Source: Zhengella sp020637775
Lineage (GTDB): Bacteria; Pseudomonadota; Alphaproteobacteria; Rhizobiales; Rhizobiaceae
NCBI RefSeq assembly: GCF_041397485.1
Contig: NZ_JAWKWO010000005.1
Span: 248,001-312,000, forward strand
Direction of reading: 5' to 3'
DNA length: 64,000 nt
In this document: positions 54,086-62,517 of the stretch, piece after piece
Layout: each line of letters starts with the position of its first letter
Numbering within the stretch: position 1 is the first letter of the stretch
The notes under the pieces: model-generated
Told to the model about the DNA's origin: nothing
The model's database searches: none
What the model saw: only the letters and a program-made list of their open reading frames with translations
Made by a program: the position numbers and the translations under genes

Positions 54086-55456
54086 TCACATCGCGAAGGC
54101 CTGGCGCCGGCGCAAGGTGAGAATCGCGCCCAGGCTCAGGCCACGGGCGATCAGGAACACATGCAGCGCGCTCCACAGCCCGGCATTGCCGAAAGCCGGC
54201 ACCAGAGCCCACAGCGCGGCGAAATAGAGTGCCAGCGAGACGAGCATCATGTTGCGCATGTCGCGCGACCAGGTGGCGCCGATGAAGATCCCGTCCATCT
54301 GGAAGGCGACAACGCCGGTCAACGCGCAGAGCGAGGCCAGGACCAGGTGCGCGGAGGCCTCGGCGCGCACGTCCGGCGCGGTGGTCATGAGGCCGATCAG
54401 CCAGTCGCCACCGGCCAGGAAGACCACCATCAGGAAAAGCGCCAGGCCCAGCCCCCACCATAGCGTCAGCGTGACGGCACGGTCGAAGGCGGGACGGAAG
54501 CGCGCGCCGATGGCGCGGCCGACGAGCTGTTCGGCGGCAGTGGCGAAACCGTCGAGAAAATAGCCCGCGACCATGAAGAAATTCAGCAGGATGGCATTGG
54601 CTGCCAAAGTCACCGTGCCCAGTTGCGCGCCCGCCCGGGTCATCCATGCGAAGGCGGCAAGGAGGGCAAAGGAGCGGATCATGATGTCGCCACTCAGGCC
54701 GAACAGCCGCTTGAGCGCCACCATGTCTAGGACCGCGGCCCAGGGCACACGCCATTGTTTGGCGAAGCGGCGCGCCAGAAGCAAAAGGCCGGCGGCGAAC
54801 GTGAGTGTTTCGCCCGCAACCGTGCCCCAGGCCACACCTTCCAGCCCCCATCCCAGCCACAGGCCGAGCCAGATGGAAAGCGCGATGTTGGTGCCGTTCA
54901 GCAGGAATTGCAGGGCAAGGCCGGTGCGGCCCTCACCCCGCCCCAGCACATAGCCAAGGATGACATAATTGCCGAGGGCCGCAGGCGTGGAGAGAACACG
55001 GATGAGAATGTAGAGGACCATCGCCTCCGCGGCACGCGGTCCGGGATCGACGAAGGCTTCGCCGGCGGCCGCGATGAGCGGTCCGGCCAGAAGGATGGCA
55101 AGGCCCGATGCCAGAGCGACCAGAAGGGCGCGATAGAGGACCAGGCGTTCCTGCGCCTCGTCACCGCGCCCGCTGGCCTGGGCCACAAGGCCCGTGGTGG
55201 CGGCGCGCAGGAAATTGAACGTGGTGAAGACCACGTCGAAAACGATGGCACCGGCCGCCAGGCCGCCTTGCAGGGCGGGATCGCCGAAGCGTCCGACGAC
55301 GGCCGTGTCGGTCAGGCCCAACAGCGGCGTCGAGAGATAGGCCAGGGTCATCGGCACGGCGATGGAAAGCACCAGCCGGTTGGTCACGGCGAAGGGCCGA
55401 CTGCCGGCCGCGCCGGAGCTTTCGGCGGCCACGGGCGTTTCATCTGTCTTTTGCAT
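54086..55456 (-). CDS. MATE-family efflux protein (DinF-like)
   Basis: A 456-residue inner-membrane antiporter with about 12 hydrophobic segments. SIAVPMTLAYLSTPLLGLTDTAVVGR is the conserved N-terminal MATE region and the duplicate starts near KRLFGLSGDIMIRS. DinF-like MATE proteins export cationic drugs or related compounds with a sodium or proton gradient. The start chosen overlaps nothing essential; an ATG 19 codons upstream overlaps the neighbouring gene. Confidence 0.88.
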   Translation of the reverse strand: MQKTDETPVAAESSGAAGSRPFAVTNRLVLSIAVPMTLAYLSTPLLGLTDTAVVGRFGDPALQGGLAAGAIVFDVVFTTFNFLRAATTGLVAQASGRGDEAQERLVLYRALLVALASGLAILLAGPLIAAAGEAFVDPGPRAAEAMVLYILIRVLSTPAALGNYVILGYVLGRGEGRTGLALQFLLNGTNIALSIWLGLWLGWGLEGVAWGTVAGETLTFAAGLLLLARRFAKQWRVPWAAVLDMVALKRLFGLSGDIMIRSFALLAAFAWMTRAGAQLGTVTLAANAILLNFFMVAGYFLDGFATAAEQLVGRAIGARFRPAFDRAVTLTLWWGLGLALFLMVVFLAGGDWLIGLMTTAPDVRAEASAHLVLASLCALTGVVAFQMDGIFIGATWSRDMRNMMLVSLALYFAALWALVPAFGNAGLWSALHVFLIARGLSLGAILTLRRRQAFAM

Positions 55457-55511
55457 GGCCTCGAAACGTCCCGGTCTTTCCGCGCAGCCCCGTCCATCGT
55501 AAGAAGCGGGC

Positions 55512-56450
55512 ATGGCGCTCCATATCGTTCACCATCCCGATTACGACGCGCGGTTCTCGCCTGTCCATCGCTTTCCGATGAGCAAATATACGCTGCTCAT
55601 GACGGCATTGCGCGGGCGTGGCCTTGTGCGCCCCGGCCATCTGCACGAACCGGGCGAGGCGGCGCGAGGCTGGCTGACGCTGGCGCATGATCCGGCCTAT
55701 GTGGACCAGGTGATCGGCTGCGCGGTTCCCGCGCGGATCGAGAAGGAGATCGGCTTTCCGGTTGATGCGGCTGTTTCGCGGCGCGCGCGGCTGGCAAGCG
55801 CGGGCACGGTGCTCGCCGCGCGCCTCGCGCTGGAGCATGGCGTGGCCTGCAACGCGGCCGGCGGCAGCCACCATGCCCGGCGCATGCAGGGGGCCGGGTT
55901 CTGTACCTTCAACGATGTCGGGGTGGCCGCCAGCGTGCTGCTGGCCACCGGTGAGGCCGCGCGAATACTGGTTGTGGATTGCGACGTTCACCAGGGTGAC
56001 GGAACCGCCGACATCTTTCGCGACGAGCCGCGCGTCTTCACCTTCTCCCTGCATGGCGCGCGCAACTATCCCGTCCGCAAGATTTCCGGCGACCTGGATC
56101 TCGACCTGCCGGACGGCACCGCCGACGAGGCCTATCTGGCAACGCTTGCGGAGGCATTGGGCAGGATCGAGCAGCGCTTCCTGCCGGACCTCGTGTTCTA
56201 CAATGGCGGCGTGGATCCGCATGCGGGCGACCGGCTGGGACGGCTCTCCCTTTCCGACGACGGTCTGCGGGCGCGCGACCGGATGGTCTTCTACCATTTC
56301 CGCGAGCGCGGGATCCCGGTCTGCGGCGTCATTGGCGGCGGCTATGCGCGCGAGATGACAGGCCTTGGCGAGCGGCACGCCATCCTGTTCGAGGTCGCGG
56401 CGGAATTTGCCGCCGAACCCCTGTCGGCCAGACCTCAGCCCTTTCGGTAG
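55512..56450 (+). CDS. Histone-deacetylase-like (acetoin utilisation/acetylpolyamine type) hydrolase
   Basis: A 312-residue member of the Zn-dependent deacetylase superfamily. SHHARRMQGAGFCTFNDVGVAA holds the catalytic His pair, VVDCDVHQGDG the Zn-binding Asp/His, and YNGGVDPHAGDRLGRLSLSDDGL the second Zn Asp. Substrates in bacteria are acetylated small molecules or proteins. It overlaps the convergent DUF6460 gene by 16 nt. Confidence 0.9.
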   Translation: MALHIVHHPDYDARFSPVHRFPMSKYTLLMTALRGRGLVRPGHLHEPGEAARGWLTLAHDPAYVDQVIGCAVPARIEKEIGFPVDAAVSRRARLASAGTVLAARLALEHGVACNAAGGSHHARRMQGAGFCTFNDVGVAASVLLATGEAARILVVDCDVHQGDGTADIFRDEPRVFTFSLHGARNYPVRKISGDLDLDLPDGTADEAYLATLAEALGRIEQRFLPDLVFYNGGVDPHAGDRLGRLSLSDDGLRARDRMVFYHFRERGIPVCGVIGGGYAREMTGLGERHAILFEVAAEFAAEPLSARPQPFR

Positions 56451-56704
56451 TTGAGCAGGCGCAGGATCAGGAAGGCGGGCACGACAATCACCGCGCCCAG
56501 CACGAAATAGCCGAAGAAGCGCTCGACCGCCTCGAAGCCCATGGCCCAGAGCGCATGGAAGAATTCGCGCACGGCAAAGACCACATCCCACGGCGTCCAG
56601 TCCAGCGCTGCCATGACCAGGCCGACAAGGAAGGATACGACGACGAGCTTCAGCACGACGCGGGCCGGCGTGTCACCCAGAAACCTGACCAGACCGTTGC
56701 TCAT
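56435..56704 (-). CDS. Small membrane protein, DUF6460-like
   Basis: An 89-residue protein with two hydrophobic segments (about 15-35 and 62-83) and a conserved-looking RFLGDTPARVVLKLVVVSFLVGLVM start. This matches my memory of DUF6460, a small alphaproteobacterial membrane family of unknown role. It is convergent with the deacetylase-like gene. Confidence 0.75.
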   Translation of the reverse strand: MSNGLVRFLGDTPARVVLKLVVVSFLVGLVMAALDWTPWDVVFAVREFFHALWAMGFEAVERFFGYFVLGAVIVVPAFLILRLLNYRKG

Positions 56705-56777
56705 GCCTTCATCCCGCTGTGTGATTGACGCCTGTGAGATACGGTCTCATCATGGCAAGTTCAAGGGAAGGTGTGCC

Positions 56778-57287
56778 ATGGCATCAGCCGCGCGACGCGA
56801 GTTGTCCCTGACGGCAGCCGGCGTGATGGCGGTCGGGCTGAGCGCGGCCCTGTTCGCCCTTCTCTGGCTGCTGCGCGAGGATGACCGTGCCCGCGATCCG
56901 GTGATGATTGCCGGCGGCGGCTTCATCGCCAATTACCGGGTCTCGGAAATCTTCGCCGGGTTCACCGCCATCGCGGTCAAACCGGTCGAGACGGGCGCGA
57001 TCCTGCAAGCCGATTTCGCAGACCCCGCAGGCGGGCCGCCGATCCGTGTCAGCGACCGGTTCCGGGTGCGCGCACCGCGCATGATGCTGCGCACGCCCGC
57101 CCTGCATGGCGTGGAAAAGGGAAAGCCCTATGCGGTGACCGTGCGGCTTCTCTCACGGGACGGCAAGCGCGAGATCTGGCGCCACTCGATGACGTTGCGC
57201 AGCCAGGTCGGCTCGGCCCTGATCGCCGACAAACCGCTGACCATCGGCCCCGGCTACACGCCGAACCCGGCTCTCAAGCGCGAATGA
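56778..57287 (+). CDS. Membrane-anchored periplasmic protein of unknown function
   Basis: A 169-residue protein with one N-terminal membrane segment (about 12-30) and a beta-rich periplasmic part (IAGGGFIANYRVSEIFAGF, LRTPALHGVEKGKPYAVTVRLL). There are no catalytic motifs that I recognise. The start ATG follows AGGGAAGG. It stands alone between the DUF6460 gene and arsH. Confidence 0.7.
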   Translation: MASAARRELSLTAAGVMAVGLSAALFALLWLLREDDRARDPVMIAGGGFIANYRVSEIFAGFTAIAVKPVETGAILQADFADPAGGPPIRVSDRFRVRAPRMMLRTPALHGVEKGKPYAVTVRLLSRDGKREIWRHSMTLRSQVGSALIADKPLTIGPGYTPNPALKRE

Positions 57288-57350
57288 CAGGAAACGCCGT
57301 CAGCAAGCGGCAGGGTTTCCTCGGCGGCGTGAGGCTAAGGCGCTTCCCGG

Positions 57351-58079
57351 TCATATCGAGCGCTGGTTCACCCGCCTGGAAAGTTCGGCCGCGCTTTCCA
57401 CCCGTTCCGAGTAGCGGTCGACGAGATATGACGAGCGGCCGCGCACCATCCAGGTGAACTTCACCAGTTCCTCGATCACATCCACGATGCGATTGTAGTA
57501 GGCAGACGGCTTCATACGGTCGTTCGCGTCGAACTCCATGAAGGCCTTGGCGACAGAAGACTGGTTGGGAATGGTCACCATGCGCATCCAGCGCCCCAGA
57601 ACCCGCATCTGGTTGACGGCGTTGAAACTCTGCGAGCCGCCGCATACCTGCATGACGGCCAGCGTCTTGCCCTGCGTCGGGCGCACCGCGCCGAGCGCCA
57701 GCGGAATCCAGTCGATCTGCGCCTTCATGATGCCCGTCATGGCACCGTGACGCTCCGGCGAGACCCACACCATGCCTTCCGACCAGGCGGCCAGATCGCG
57801 CAGTTCCTTCACCTTCGGATGGTCCGGTTCCTCGGCATCCGGCAGCGGCAGGCCGCGCGGATCGAAAACGCGGGTTTCACAGCCATGCCACTTCAGCAGC
57901 CGTTCCGCTTCCAGCGCGACGAGGCGGGAAAACGACCGCTTCCGCAGCGAACCGTAGAGCAGCAGGATGCGCGGCGCATGGCCGGGGTCGTCGGCGCTTC
58001 CGAAGAAGGCCGGGTCCACCGGCTGCATCTGCGAGACGTCGACATTGGGCAGATCGTGTTCCAGCAGGCTCTTCGTCAC
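57351..58079 (-). CDS. arsH: ArsH flavoprotein (organoarsenical oxidase)
   Basis: A 242-residue NADPH-dependent FMN reductase. YGSLRKRSFSR is the FMN phosphate motif, PERHGAMTGIMKAQIDWIPL the flavin loop, and QVCGGSQSFN a signature of ArsH. It oxidises trivalent methyl- or aryl-arsenicals to the less toxic pentavalent form. It is the last gene of the ars operon, 3 nt after arsC. Confidence 0.93.
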   Translation of the reverse strand: MTKSLLEHDLPNVDVSQMQPVDPAFFGSADDPGHAPRILLLYGSLRKRSFSRLVALEAERLLKWHGCETRVFDPRGLPLPDAEEPDHPKVKELRDLAAWSEGMVWVSPERHGAMTGIMKAQIDWIPLALGAVRPTQGKTLAVMQVCGGSQSFNAVNQMRVLGRWMRMVTIPNQSSVAKAFMEFDANDRMKPSAYYNRIVDVIEELVKFTWMVRGRSSYLVDRYSERVESAAELSRRVNQRSI

Positions 58080-58082
58080 GCC

Positions 58083-58493
58083 TCAGTTCTCCTTAGCCCT
58101 GATGATTTCGCCGTCCTCCTTGGTGAAGTCGCCGATATCCGGGTGGTCGAGAAGTTCAAGCACCGTTTCAGAGGGCCGGCACAGGCGGACACCCTTGCGG
58201 GAAACCACGATGGGCCGGTTCACGAGGACCGGATGTTCCAGCATTGCATCGAGGATCGTTTCGTCGCTGACATCCGGACCGGTCAGGCCGAGCGCCTCGG
58301 CCGGTGACTTGCTGACCCGCAGGGCAGTGCGCGGCGTAAGCCCCGCCCCGGCGAACAGCGCCAGCAATTGCGGCCGCGTCCAGCCCGTCTTCAGGTATTC
58401 GATGACGACGAGTTCCTCGCCTGACGCTCGGATCATTTCCAGCGTGTTGCGCGACGTTCCACAATCGGGGTTGTGGTGAATGACGACCGTCAT
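58083..58493 (-). CDS. arsC: Arsenate reductase, glutaredoxin-coupled type
   Basis: A 136-residue ArsC. HHNPDCGTSRNTL holds the catalytic Cys near residue 11 and VLVNRPIVV the three-Arg region (Arg in NRP, RLCRPSE). It reduces As(V) to As(III) with glutathione and glutaredoxin. The start overlaps the upstream gene (ATGA). Confidence 0.95.
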   Translation of the reverse strand: MTVVIHHNPDCGTSRNTLEMIRASGEELVVIEYLKTGWTRPQLLALFAGAGLTPRTALRVSKSPAEALGLTGPDVSDETILDAMLEHPVLVNRPIVVSRKGVRLCRPSETVLELLDHPDIGDFTKEDGEIIRAKEN

Positions 58494-59005
58494 GCGCTCG
58501 CGTCCATTGCCGGGGCCTTGCCGATCTGGTCCAGCCGCTTTTGCAGCGAAAGTCTGTCGATGCTGGACAGCGGCAGCGAGCAGAAGATCGAGATGCGCTG
58601 GCCCAGCATCCGGTAGGTATCCGCAAAGGCAAGCGCGATTTGCGTGTCCGTGCCCTCGACGGCGGCCGGATCGGGCACGCCCCAATGGGCTGACATGGGT
58701 TGTCCCGGCCAGACCGGGCAGGCCTCCTTCGCCGCATTGTCGCAAACGGTGAAGACGAAATCCATCGCCGGCGCGCCGGGGCCGGCAAACTCCGCCCAGT
58801 CCTTCGAGCGGGCGAAGGACGTGTCGTGGTTCATCTGCCTGAGCAGCCGGATCGCCTGCGGATGAACGGTGCCCTTGGGACGGGAACCGGCGGAGAACGC
58901 ACGGAACCGGCCAGCACCTTCACGGTTGAGAATGGCTTCGGCCAGGATCGACCTTGCCGAATTGCCGGTACACAGGAAAAGCACGTTGAAGGTCTTGCCG
59001 GTCAT
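58490..59005 (-). CDS. Low-MW phosphatase-type arsenate reductase
   Basis: A 171-residue protein of the low-MW protein phosphatase fold. VLFLCTGNSARSILAE is the CX5R loop and VCDNAAKEACPVWPG carries the distal Cys pattern of phosphatase-type arsenate reductases; SAHWGVPDPA is a family motif. With the glutaredoxin-type arsC next to it, two unrelated arsenate reductases are encoded in one operon. The start Met was chosen to match the family N-terminus. Confidence 0.88.
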   Translation of the reverse strand: MTGKTFNVLFLCTGNSARSILAEAILNREGAGRFRAFSAGSRPKGTVHPQAIRLLRQMNHDTSFARSKDWAEFAGPGAPAMDFVFTVCDNAAKEACPVWPGQPMSAHWGVPDPAAVEGTDTQIALAFADTYRMLGQRISIFCSLPLSSIDRLSLQKRLDQIGKAPAMDASA

Positions 59006-59015
59006 GGTTCTCTCC

Positions 59016-59348
59016 TCAGCAATCGCAGGCAATGGCTTCCAGAACAGGTTTGCAGAGTTCGGGCGAACCGCCGCAGCAATCCTCCATCAGGAAGCCAAGA
59101 AGCCCCCTGATCCCTTCGTAATCCGCGAAATAACGGATGGAGCGGCCTTCACGCATCGTCCGCACCAGCCCGGCGCGAAGCAGGATGTTGAGGTTGGTCG
59201 ACATGGTGTTCTGGCGCACCCCGAGCGCGTCGCCGATATCACCTGAACACATGCCCCGGGAACCTGCACGCACAAGCAGCCGGAACACAGCCAGCCGGGT
59301 TTCCTGGCTCAAGGCGGAAAAGGCGAAGAGGGCCTGATTCATATCCAT
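59016..59348 (-). CDS. arsR: ArsR-family metalloid-responsive repressor
   Basis: A 110-residue winged-helix repressor. GDIGDALGVRQNTMSTNLNILLRAGLV is the HTH and EGRSIRYFADYEGI the wing. Cysteines cluster at the C-terminus (EDCCGGSPELC, ACDC), a likely As(III) site, rather than in the alpha-3 CVC motif of classical ArsR. It heads the ars operon and probably represses it through a dyad just upstream. A second Met two codons on could be the start. Confidence 0.9.
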   Translation of the reverse strand: MDMNQALFAFSALSQETRLAVFRLLVRAGSRGMCSGDIGDALGVRQNTMSTNLNILLRAGLVRTMREGRSIRYFADYEGIRGLLGFLMEDCCGGSPELCKPVLEAIACDC

Positions 59349-59400
59349 ATATCAAGAATACTCGATTCAATGGTGATTGCAATCACAATCGACGCGATCA
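59349..59400. promoter_or_regulatory. ars operon control region with perfect palindrome
   Basis: GTGATTGCAATCAC at 59373-59386 is a perfect 14-bp palindrome 25 nt upstream of the arsR ATG, embedded in an AT-rich stretch (ATATATCAAGAATACTCG). Its position suits an ArsR operator; the adjoining 59401-59557 holds nothing that I can identify. Confidence 0.55.
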
Positions 59401-59557
59401 CGACGTCGCGGAAAGCCGCCACCGGACAGCAGCAGACGTCTTCAACCGGACAAGCCTTCTCCCCGGCGACGGCGCCCGGGAACCACCTGCCTGGCCGGGT
59501 TGGCAGAGCGTAGGCCACCGGAACGACAAGACGTGCGTTGATTACGATCGCACCCGG

Positions 59558-60421
59558 CTATCCGGAGCATCTCCAGAAGCCGCGATAGCCGACCGTAAGG
59601 CCCTGTTCCAGGGAGAACACGAGTTCGGCATTCTGGCGCCAGTCCGCCTCGTCTTCCCTCAGCAGGGCCACGCGAACGGCTGCTCCTTCCGCCTCGAAGC
59701 GGCGCTCGTCGTTTTCCTCACTGCCACTGCCGTTCAGGCCGATCAGCACGCCGTTGAGTTTCATGGCGGCCGTGCTTTCGTCAGCCGATGCCCAGAGGAT
59801 GGGATCGGTCTCCGGGCTGCGATTGAAGCGGCAAACCTGATTGGCAGTCAGCACCTGTTCCGCTTCGGCCACCGGCATTGGCGCCGGATCGAGGGAGGAA
59901 ATCAGGGTGTTGTCCAAGGCATCCTGAACGCTTCCGGGTTCGGCTGGGGGGTCACTGTAAATGGTCTCCACGACATTTCCGGCCGACACATCCGCAATCA
60001 GGTATCGCATTTCCGCGATCTCGCGGCGCTGCGCCTCGATGATGCCGTCGGCAAGCTTGCGCACGCGCGGATCACGGATTTGCGCGCGCTCCGAGGTCAT
60101 GACCGCGATGGAATGGTGCGGGATCATCGCCCGCATGTAGCTGGGCCCCGAAACGGTAACCTGGCTGCGCACGAGCCAGAGTGACAGTGCGAACACGATC
60201 ACCGACCCGACGAAAATCGCGATGTTGAGCGAGCGGTTCGAATACATGCCAAGCATGTAGGCAAGCATGATGACCGCCATCGTGGCACCCATCACCAGCG
60301 CCATGTAGGCACGCGTCTCGGAAAAGAAGACGTGCTCCCAGGCATAGGTGTTCAGATACATCAGGATGAACATCACGACCGTCGAGGTCAGGATCATCAG
60401 GCCGAAACGGACATAGGACAT
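59558..60421 (-). CDS. Membrane protein with DUF305-type domain, copper-island gene
   Basis: A 287-residue protein. Three to four membrane segments occupy the first 110 residues (MILTSTVVMFILMYL, ALVMGATMAVIMLAYMLGM, IAIFVGSVIVFALSLW), then RAMIPHHSIAVMTSERA, the DUF305 signature with paired His, and a non-conserved C-terminal domain with two Cys. DUF305 proteins often accompany metal resistance genes. A CueR-type promoter (60468-60498) precedes it, so it is probably induced by copper. Confidence 0.82.
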   Translation of the reverse strand: MSYVRFGLMILTSTVVMFILMYLNTYAWEHVFFSETRAYMALVMGATMAVIMLAYMLGMYSNRSLNIAIFVGSVIVFALSLWLVRSQVTVSGPSYMRAMIPHHSIAVMTSERAQIRDPRVRKLADGIIEAQRREIAEMRYLIADVSAGNVVETIYSDPPAEPGSVQDALDNTLISSLDPAPMPVAEAEQVLTANQVCRFNRSPETDPILWASADESTAAMKLNGVLIGLNGSGSEENDERRFEAEGAAVRVALLREDEADWRQNAELVFSLEQGLTVGYRGFWRCSG

Positions 60422-60467
60422 GGAAGTCTCCTCGGATCGCTGATCAGTGCTTCAGGCATGCTTGGAA

Positions 60468-60498
60468 GTTAAACGTCCTTCCAGCGCTGGAAGGTTCC
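60468..60498 (-). promoter_or_regulatory. MerR/CueR-type promoter for the DUF305 gene
   Basis: On the minus strand: -35 GGAACC, a 19-bp spacer containing the perfect dyad CCTTCCAGCGCTGGAAGG (60477-60494), and -10 TTTAAC. The overlong spacer with an ACCTTCC/GGAAGG dyad is the hallmark of MerR-family Cu/Ag regulators. The start codon at 60421 has a GAGGAG site. Confidence 0.8.
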
Positions 60499-60544
60499 GC
60501 AGCGAGGCACTCGGTTCCGCATCGGTCCCGCGGGATGCTTCGGC

Positions 60545-60575
60545 TTGACCTTCCAGCAGGTGAAAGGCCTAGGCT
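60545..60575 (+). promoter_or_regulatory. MerR/CueR-type promoter for the small membrane protein operon
   Basis: -35 TTGACC, 19-bp spacer TTCCAGCAGGTGAAAGGCC with an imperfect CCTT/AAGG dyad, and -10 TAGGCT. It is divergent from the promoter at 60468-60498 and the two are separated by under 50 nt. Confidence 0.75.
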
Positions 60576-60613
60576 TGGACGATCAGAGAACCATTGCGAG
60601 GCCCCCGCCGACC

Positions 60614-61069
60614 ATGACACGCCAAATTCCGGAAATCTGGCTGGCCTTCTTTTCTTTCCTTCTGCACTTCGTCTGGGAGATGCTGCAGGCACCGACCTAT
60701 GCCGGCATGGCCACGATGGCCCACTGGGATGGGGTGATCCTCTGCCTGGAGGCGACGCTTGGCGATGTGGGCTTTGCGCTGACCGCGTTCGTGCTGGCCA
60801 GCCTCGCCGCCCGCTCGCGCGTCTGGTTTCGCACGTGGCCGCTGTTACCGACTGCCATCTACATGGCAACCGGCCTGCTCCTCACCATCGGGTTTGAATA
60901 CTACTACACCGAAGTGAGCCTGCGCTGGACCTATTCGGACCTCATGCCGCGCCTGCCCCCACTCGGAACGGGCCTCAGCCCGATGATGCAGTGGCTCCTG
61001 ATCCCGCCGCTCGCATTGTGGCTGACATGCCGGCACCTTGGCACCAGAACGAAGGAGACGATGACATGA
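60614..61069 (+). CDS. Integral membrane protein, function unknown
   Basis: A 151-residue protein with four hydrophobic segments (IWLAFFSFLLHFVWEMLQ, LGDVGFALTAFVLASLAA, AIYMATGLLLTIGF, MQWLLIPPLALWL). His, Met and Glu residues sit in or beside the first helix (HFVWEM), which could bind metal. I do not recognise a family with certainty. It follows a CueR-type promoter and is coupled to the small Met-rich peptide by an ATGA-type overlap. The start was placed at the Met after the promoter; an ATG inside the -35 region is excluded. Confidence 0.7.
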   Translation: MTRQIPEIWLAFFSFLLHFVWEMLQAPTYAGMATMAHWDGVILCLEATLGDVGFALTAFVLASLAARSRVWFRTWPLLPTAIYMATGLLLTIGFEYYYTEVSLRWTYSDLMPRLPPLGTGLSPMMQWLLIPPLALWLTCRHLGTRTKETMT

Positions 61070-61176
61070 TGGATGGATACGGAATGGGCATGGGGTTCGG
61101 CGGTCTCGGCATGCTGCTGATCCTCATCCTTCTCGTGCTGGCGATCGCGGCCCTGATCAAATACCTGCGCAGTTGA
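61066..61176 (+). CDS. Small Met/Gly-rich single-pass membrane peptide
   Basis: A 36-residue peptide: a DGYGMGMGFGG head rich in Met and Gly, one hydrophobic helix (LLILILLVLAIAALI) and a KYLRS tail. It starts in a 4-nt overlap with the upstream gene's stop. Such short Met-rich membrane peptides accompany copper genes in other bacteria; function is unknown. Confidence 0.65.
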   Translation: MMDGYGMGMGFGGLGMLLILILLVLAIAALIKYLRS

Positions 61177-61237
61177 AGACAGGGCCGACGATTTCGCACG
61201 GCCAAAACCCGCCACGCAATTTCGCCTTGTCTGGCTC

Positions 61238-61660
61238 TCAGTCGATCCCGTTGGCCCGCTGCAACGTCCGCACATAGGCGAGGACCTTCTTCACCTCGTC
61301 ATCGGTCACCTCCGGAACGGGCGGCATGTTGCCGAAGCGCCAATGATGGGAGATGACCCCGTTGCGCGCGGCGAGGATGAAGGACGCATCGGCATGGTGG
61401 CCGGGACGATAGATCGGATGGACCAGCGGCGGCCCCGATCCGTCGCGCCCGGCCGCGTTTTCGCCGTGGCATGCCGCGCAATTGGCGTCGAAGACCGCCT
61501 TGCCCTCAAGCGCTGCGCCAGCGAGCGGCGGCACGGTGACATCGGCCAGGGCAGCACCGGAGCCCGGCGCTTTCCCGGATCCATCATCCAGAAAGAGGCG
61601 AAGCCCCAGAAGTGCCAGGGCAATCGCCGCGATGGCGGCAAGCACGATGCGGTTGTTCAT
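61238..61660 (-). CDS. Membrane-anchored monohaem cytochrome c
   Basis: A 140-residue class I cytochrome c. An N-terminal membrane or signal segment (about 5-25) precedes CAACHGE (haem-binding, about 61-67), and GNMPPVPEVTDDEV supplies the distal Met in the usual NMPP context. It overlaps the MerR gene stop (ATGA), so the regulator and cytochrome are coupled. It may be an electron donor for periplasmic metal oxidation or a separate respiratory component. Confidence 0.88.
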   Translation of the reverse strand: MNNRIVLAAIAAIALALLGLRLFLDDGSGKAPGSGAALADVTVPPLAGAALEGKAVFDANCAACHGENAAGRDGSGPPLVHPIYRPGHHADASFILAARNGVISHHWRFGNMPPVPEVTDDEVKKVLAYVRTLQRANGID

Positions 61661-62052
61661 TGATCGCGCCCTCCGGCAAGACTTTCAATGATCGGGCAAT
61701 CCGGCCGCTCGTCGCCATGGCAATGCTCCACCAGCACGGAAAGCGTTTCGCGCAGCGATTTCAGTTCCTTCATCTTGCGCTCGATCTCGGTGATCTTCTG
61801 GCGTGCCAGTGCCTTCACGTCGGCGCTTGCCCGGTGCTTGTCCTCATAGAGCGAGAGCAGCATGCGGCATTCCGCGATGGTGAAGCCGAGGCTGCGGGAA
61901 CGCTGGAGAAAGCGCAGCCGGTGGATGTCGGCCTCCGAATAATCGCGATAGCCGTTCTGTGCGCGATCCGGCTTGATGAGCGCGATGTCCTCGTAATAGC
62001 GGATGGTCTTTGGCGGGAGATTGGCGCGTTGCGCCGCCTGGCCGATATTCAT
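61657..62052 (-). CDS. cueR: CueR/HmrR-type MerR regulator
   Basis: A 131-residue MerR-family activator. MNIGQAAQRANLPPKTIRYYEDIALIKP is the DNA-binding wing-helix start, a dimerisation helix runs to about residue 110, and the C-terminal metal loop has C-HGDERPDC (two Cys separated by seven residues, HCHGDERPDCPI), the Cu(I)-type CueR/HmrR pattern. Three MerR-type promoters with the expected 19-bp spacers lie within 900 nt, which makes it their likely activator. Confidence 0.9.
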   Translation of the reverse strand: MNIGQAAQRANLPPKTIRYYEDIALIKPDRAQNGYRDYSEADIHRLRFLQRSRSLGFTIAECRMLLSLYEDKHRASADVKALARQKITEIERKMKELKSLRETLSVLVEHCHGDERPDCPIIESLAGGRDQ

Positions 62053-62078
62053 GATCCTGTTCTCCTGTCATGGCGAAG

Positions 62079-62096
62079 CCGACGACGGGTCGTCGG
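62079..62096 (-). repeat. Perfect hairpin between the secreted Cys-rich gene and cueR
   Basis: CCGACGAC and GTCGTCGG separated by 2 nt, in the 99-nt gap before cueR. No T-run follows, so it may attenuate or stabilise read-through from the upstream gene rather than terminate fully. Confidence 0.4.
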
Positions 62097-62151
62097 TCGA
62101 CGAGTGATCCTGATGGCGCTGCGCCGCAAAACCGGGCGCAGGCCGGGTGGA

Positions 62152-62511
62152 TCAGACATGCATGGGAGGATGAAGGATGGCGCCGGGGTCGGCTTCCTGC
62201 AGGCTTTGCGCGAAAGGCGAGACCTGGATGCGGGGACCGCTGGAGACGAGGCCGACCGGATATGCGGCGACGAAACCGCCATCGATGCTGCAATGGCTCG
62301 CCTTTCCATGGGTCACGCCGACACCAGCCATGCCCGGACAGCAGGGATGTTCTTGCGCAGTCTCGACGGCAGGACCTTCGCGATGGGCATGGTCTTTGGC
62401 AGTGGTGGCGGCTGCCGTCTCCGCCTGTCGCGCAAGCGCAGGCCCGCTCGGCACACCCGGATGGGCGAACACGAAGACGAAGGTCAGACAGATCGCGAGA
62501 AACATGCGCAT
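62152..62511 (-). CDS. Secreted Cys/His-rich protein controlled by a CueR-type promoter
   Basis: A 119-residue protein with a signal peptide (RMFLAICLTFVFVFAH). The mature part has HPCCPGM, SHCSIDGGFV and an ending GAILHPPMHV, so several Cys, His and Met could bind copper. The fragment at 63779-64000 shows the same arrangement (PCCQG, HCPADC, LLKPPIPV), and the two look like distant members of one family. The promoter at 62518-62548 would start transcription at or within a base or two of the ATG, giving a leaderless mRNA. Confidence 0.72.
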   Translation of the reverse strand: MRMFLAICLTFVFVFAHPGVPSGPALARQAETAAATTAKDHAHREGPAVETAQEHPCCPGMAGVGVTHGKASHCSIDGGFVAAYPVGLVSSGPRIQVSPFAQSLQEADPGAILHPPMHV

Positions 62512-62517
62512 GGCTTA

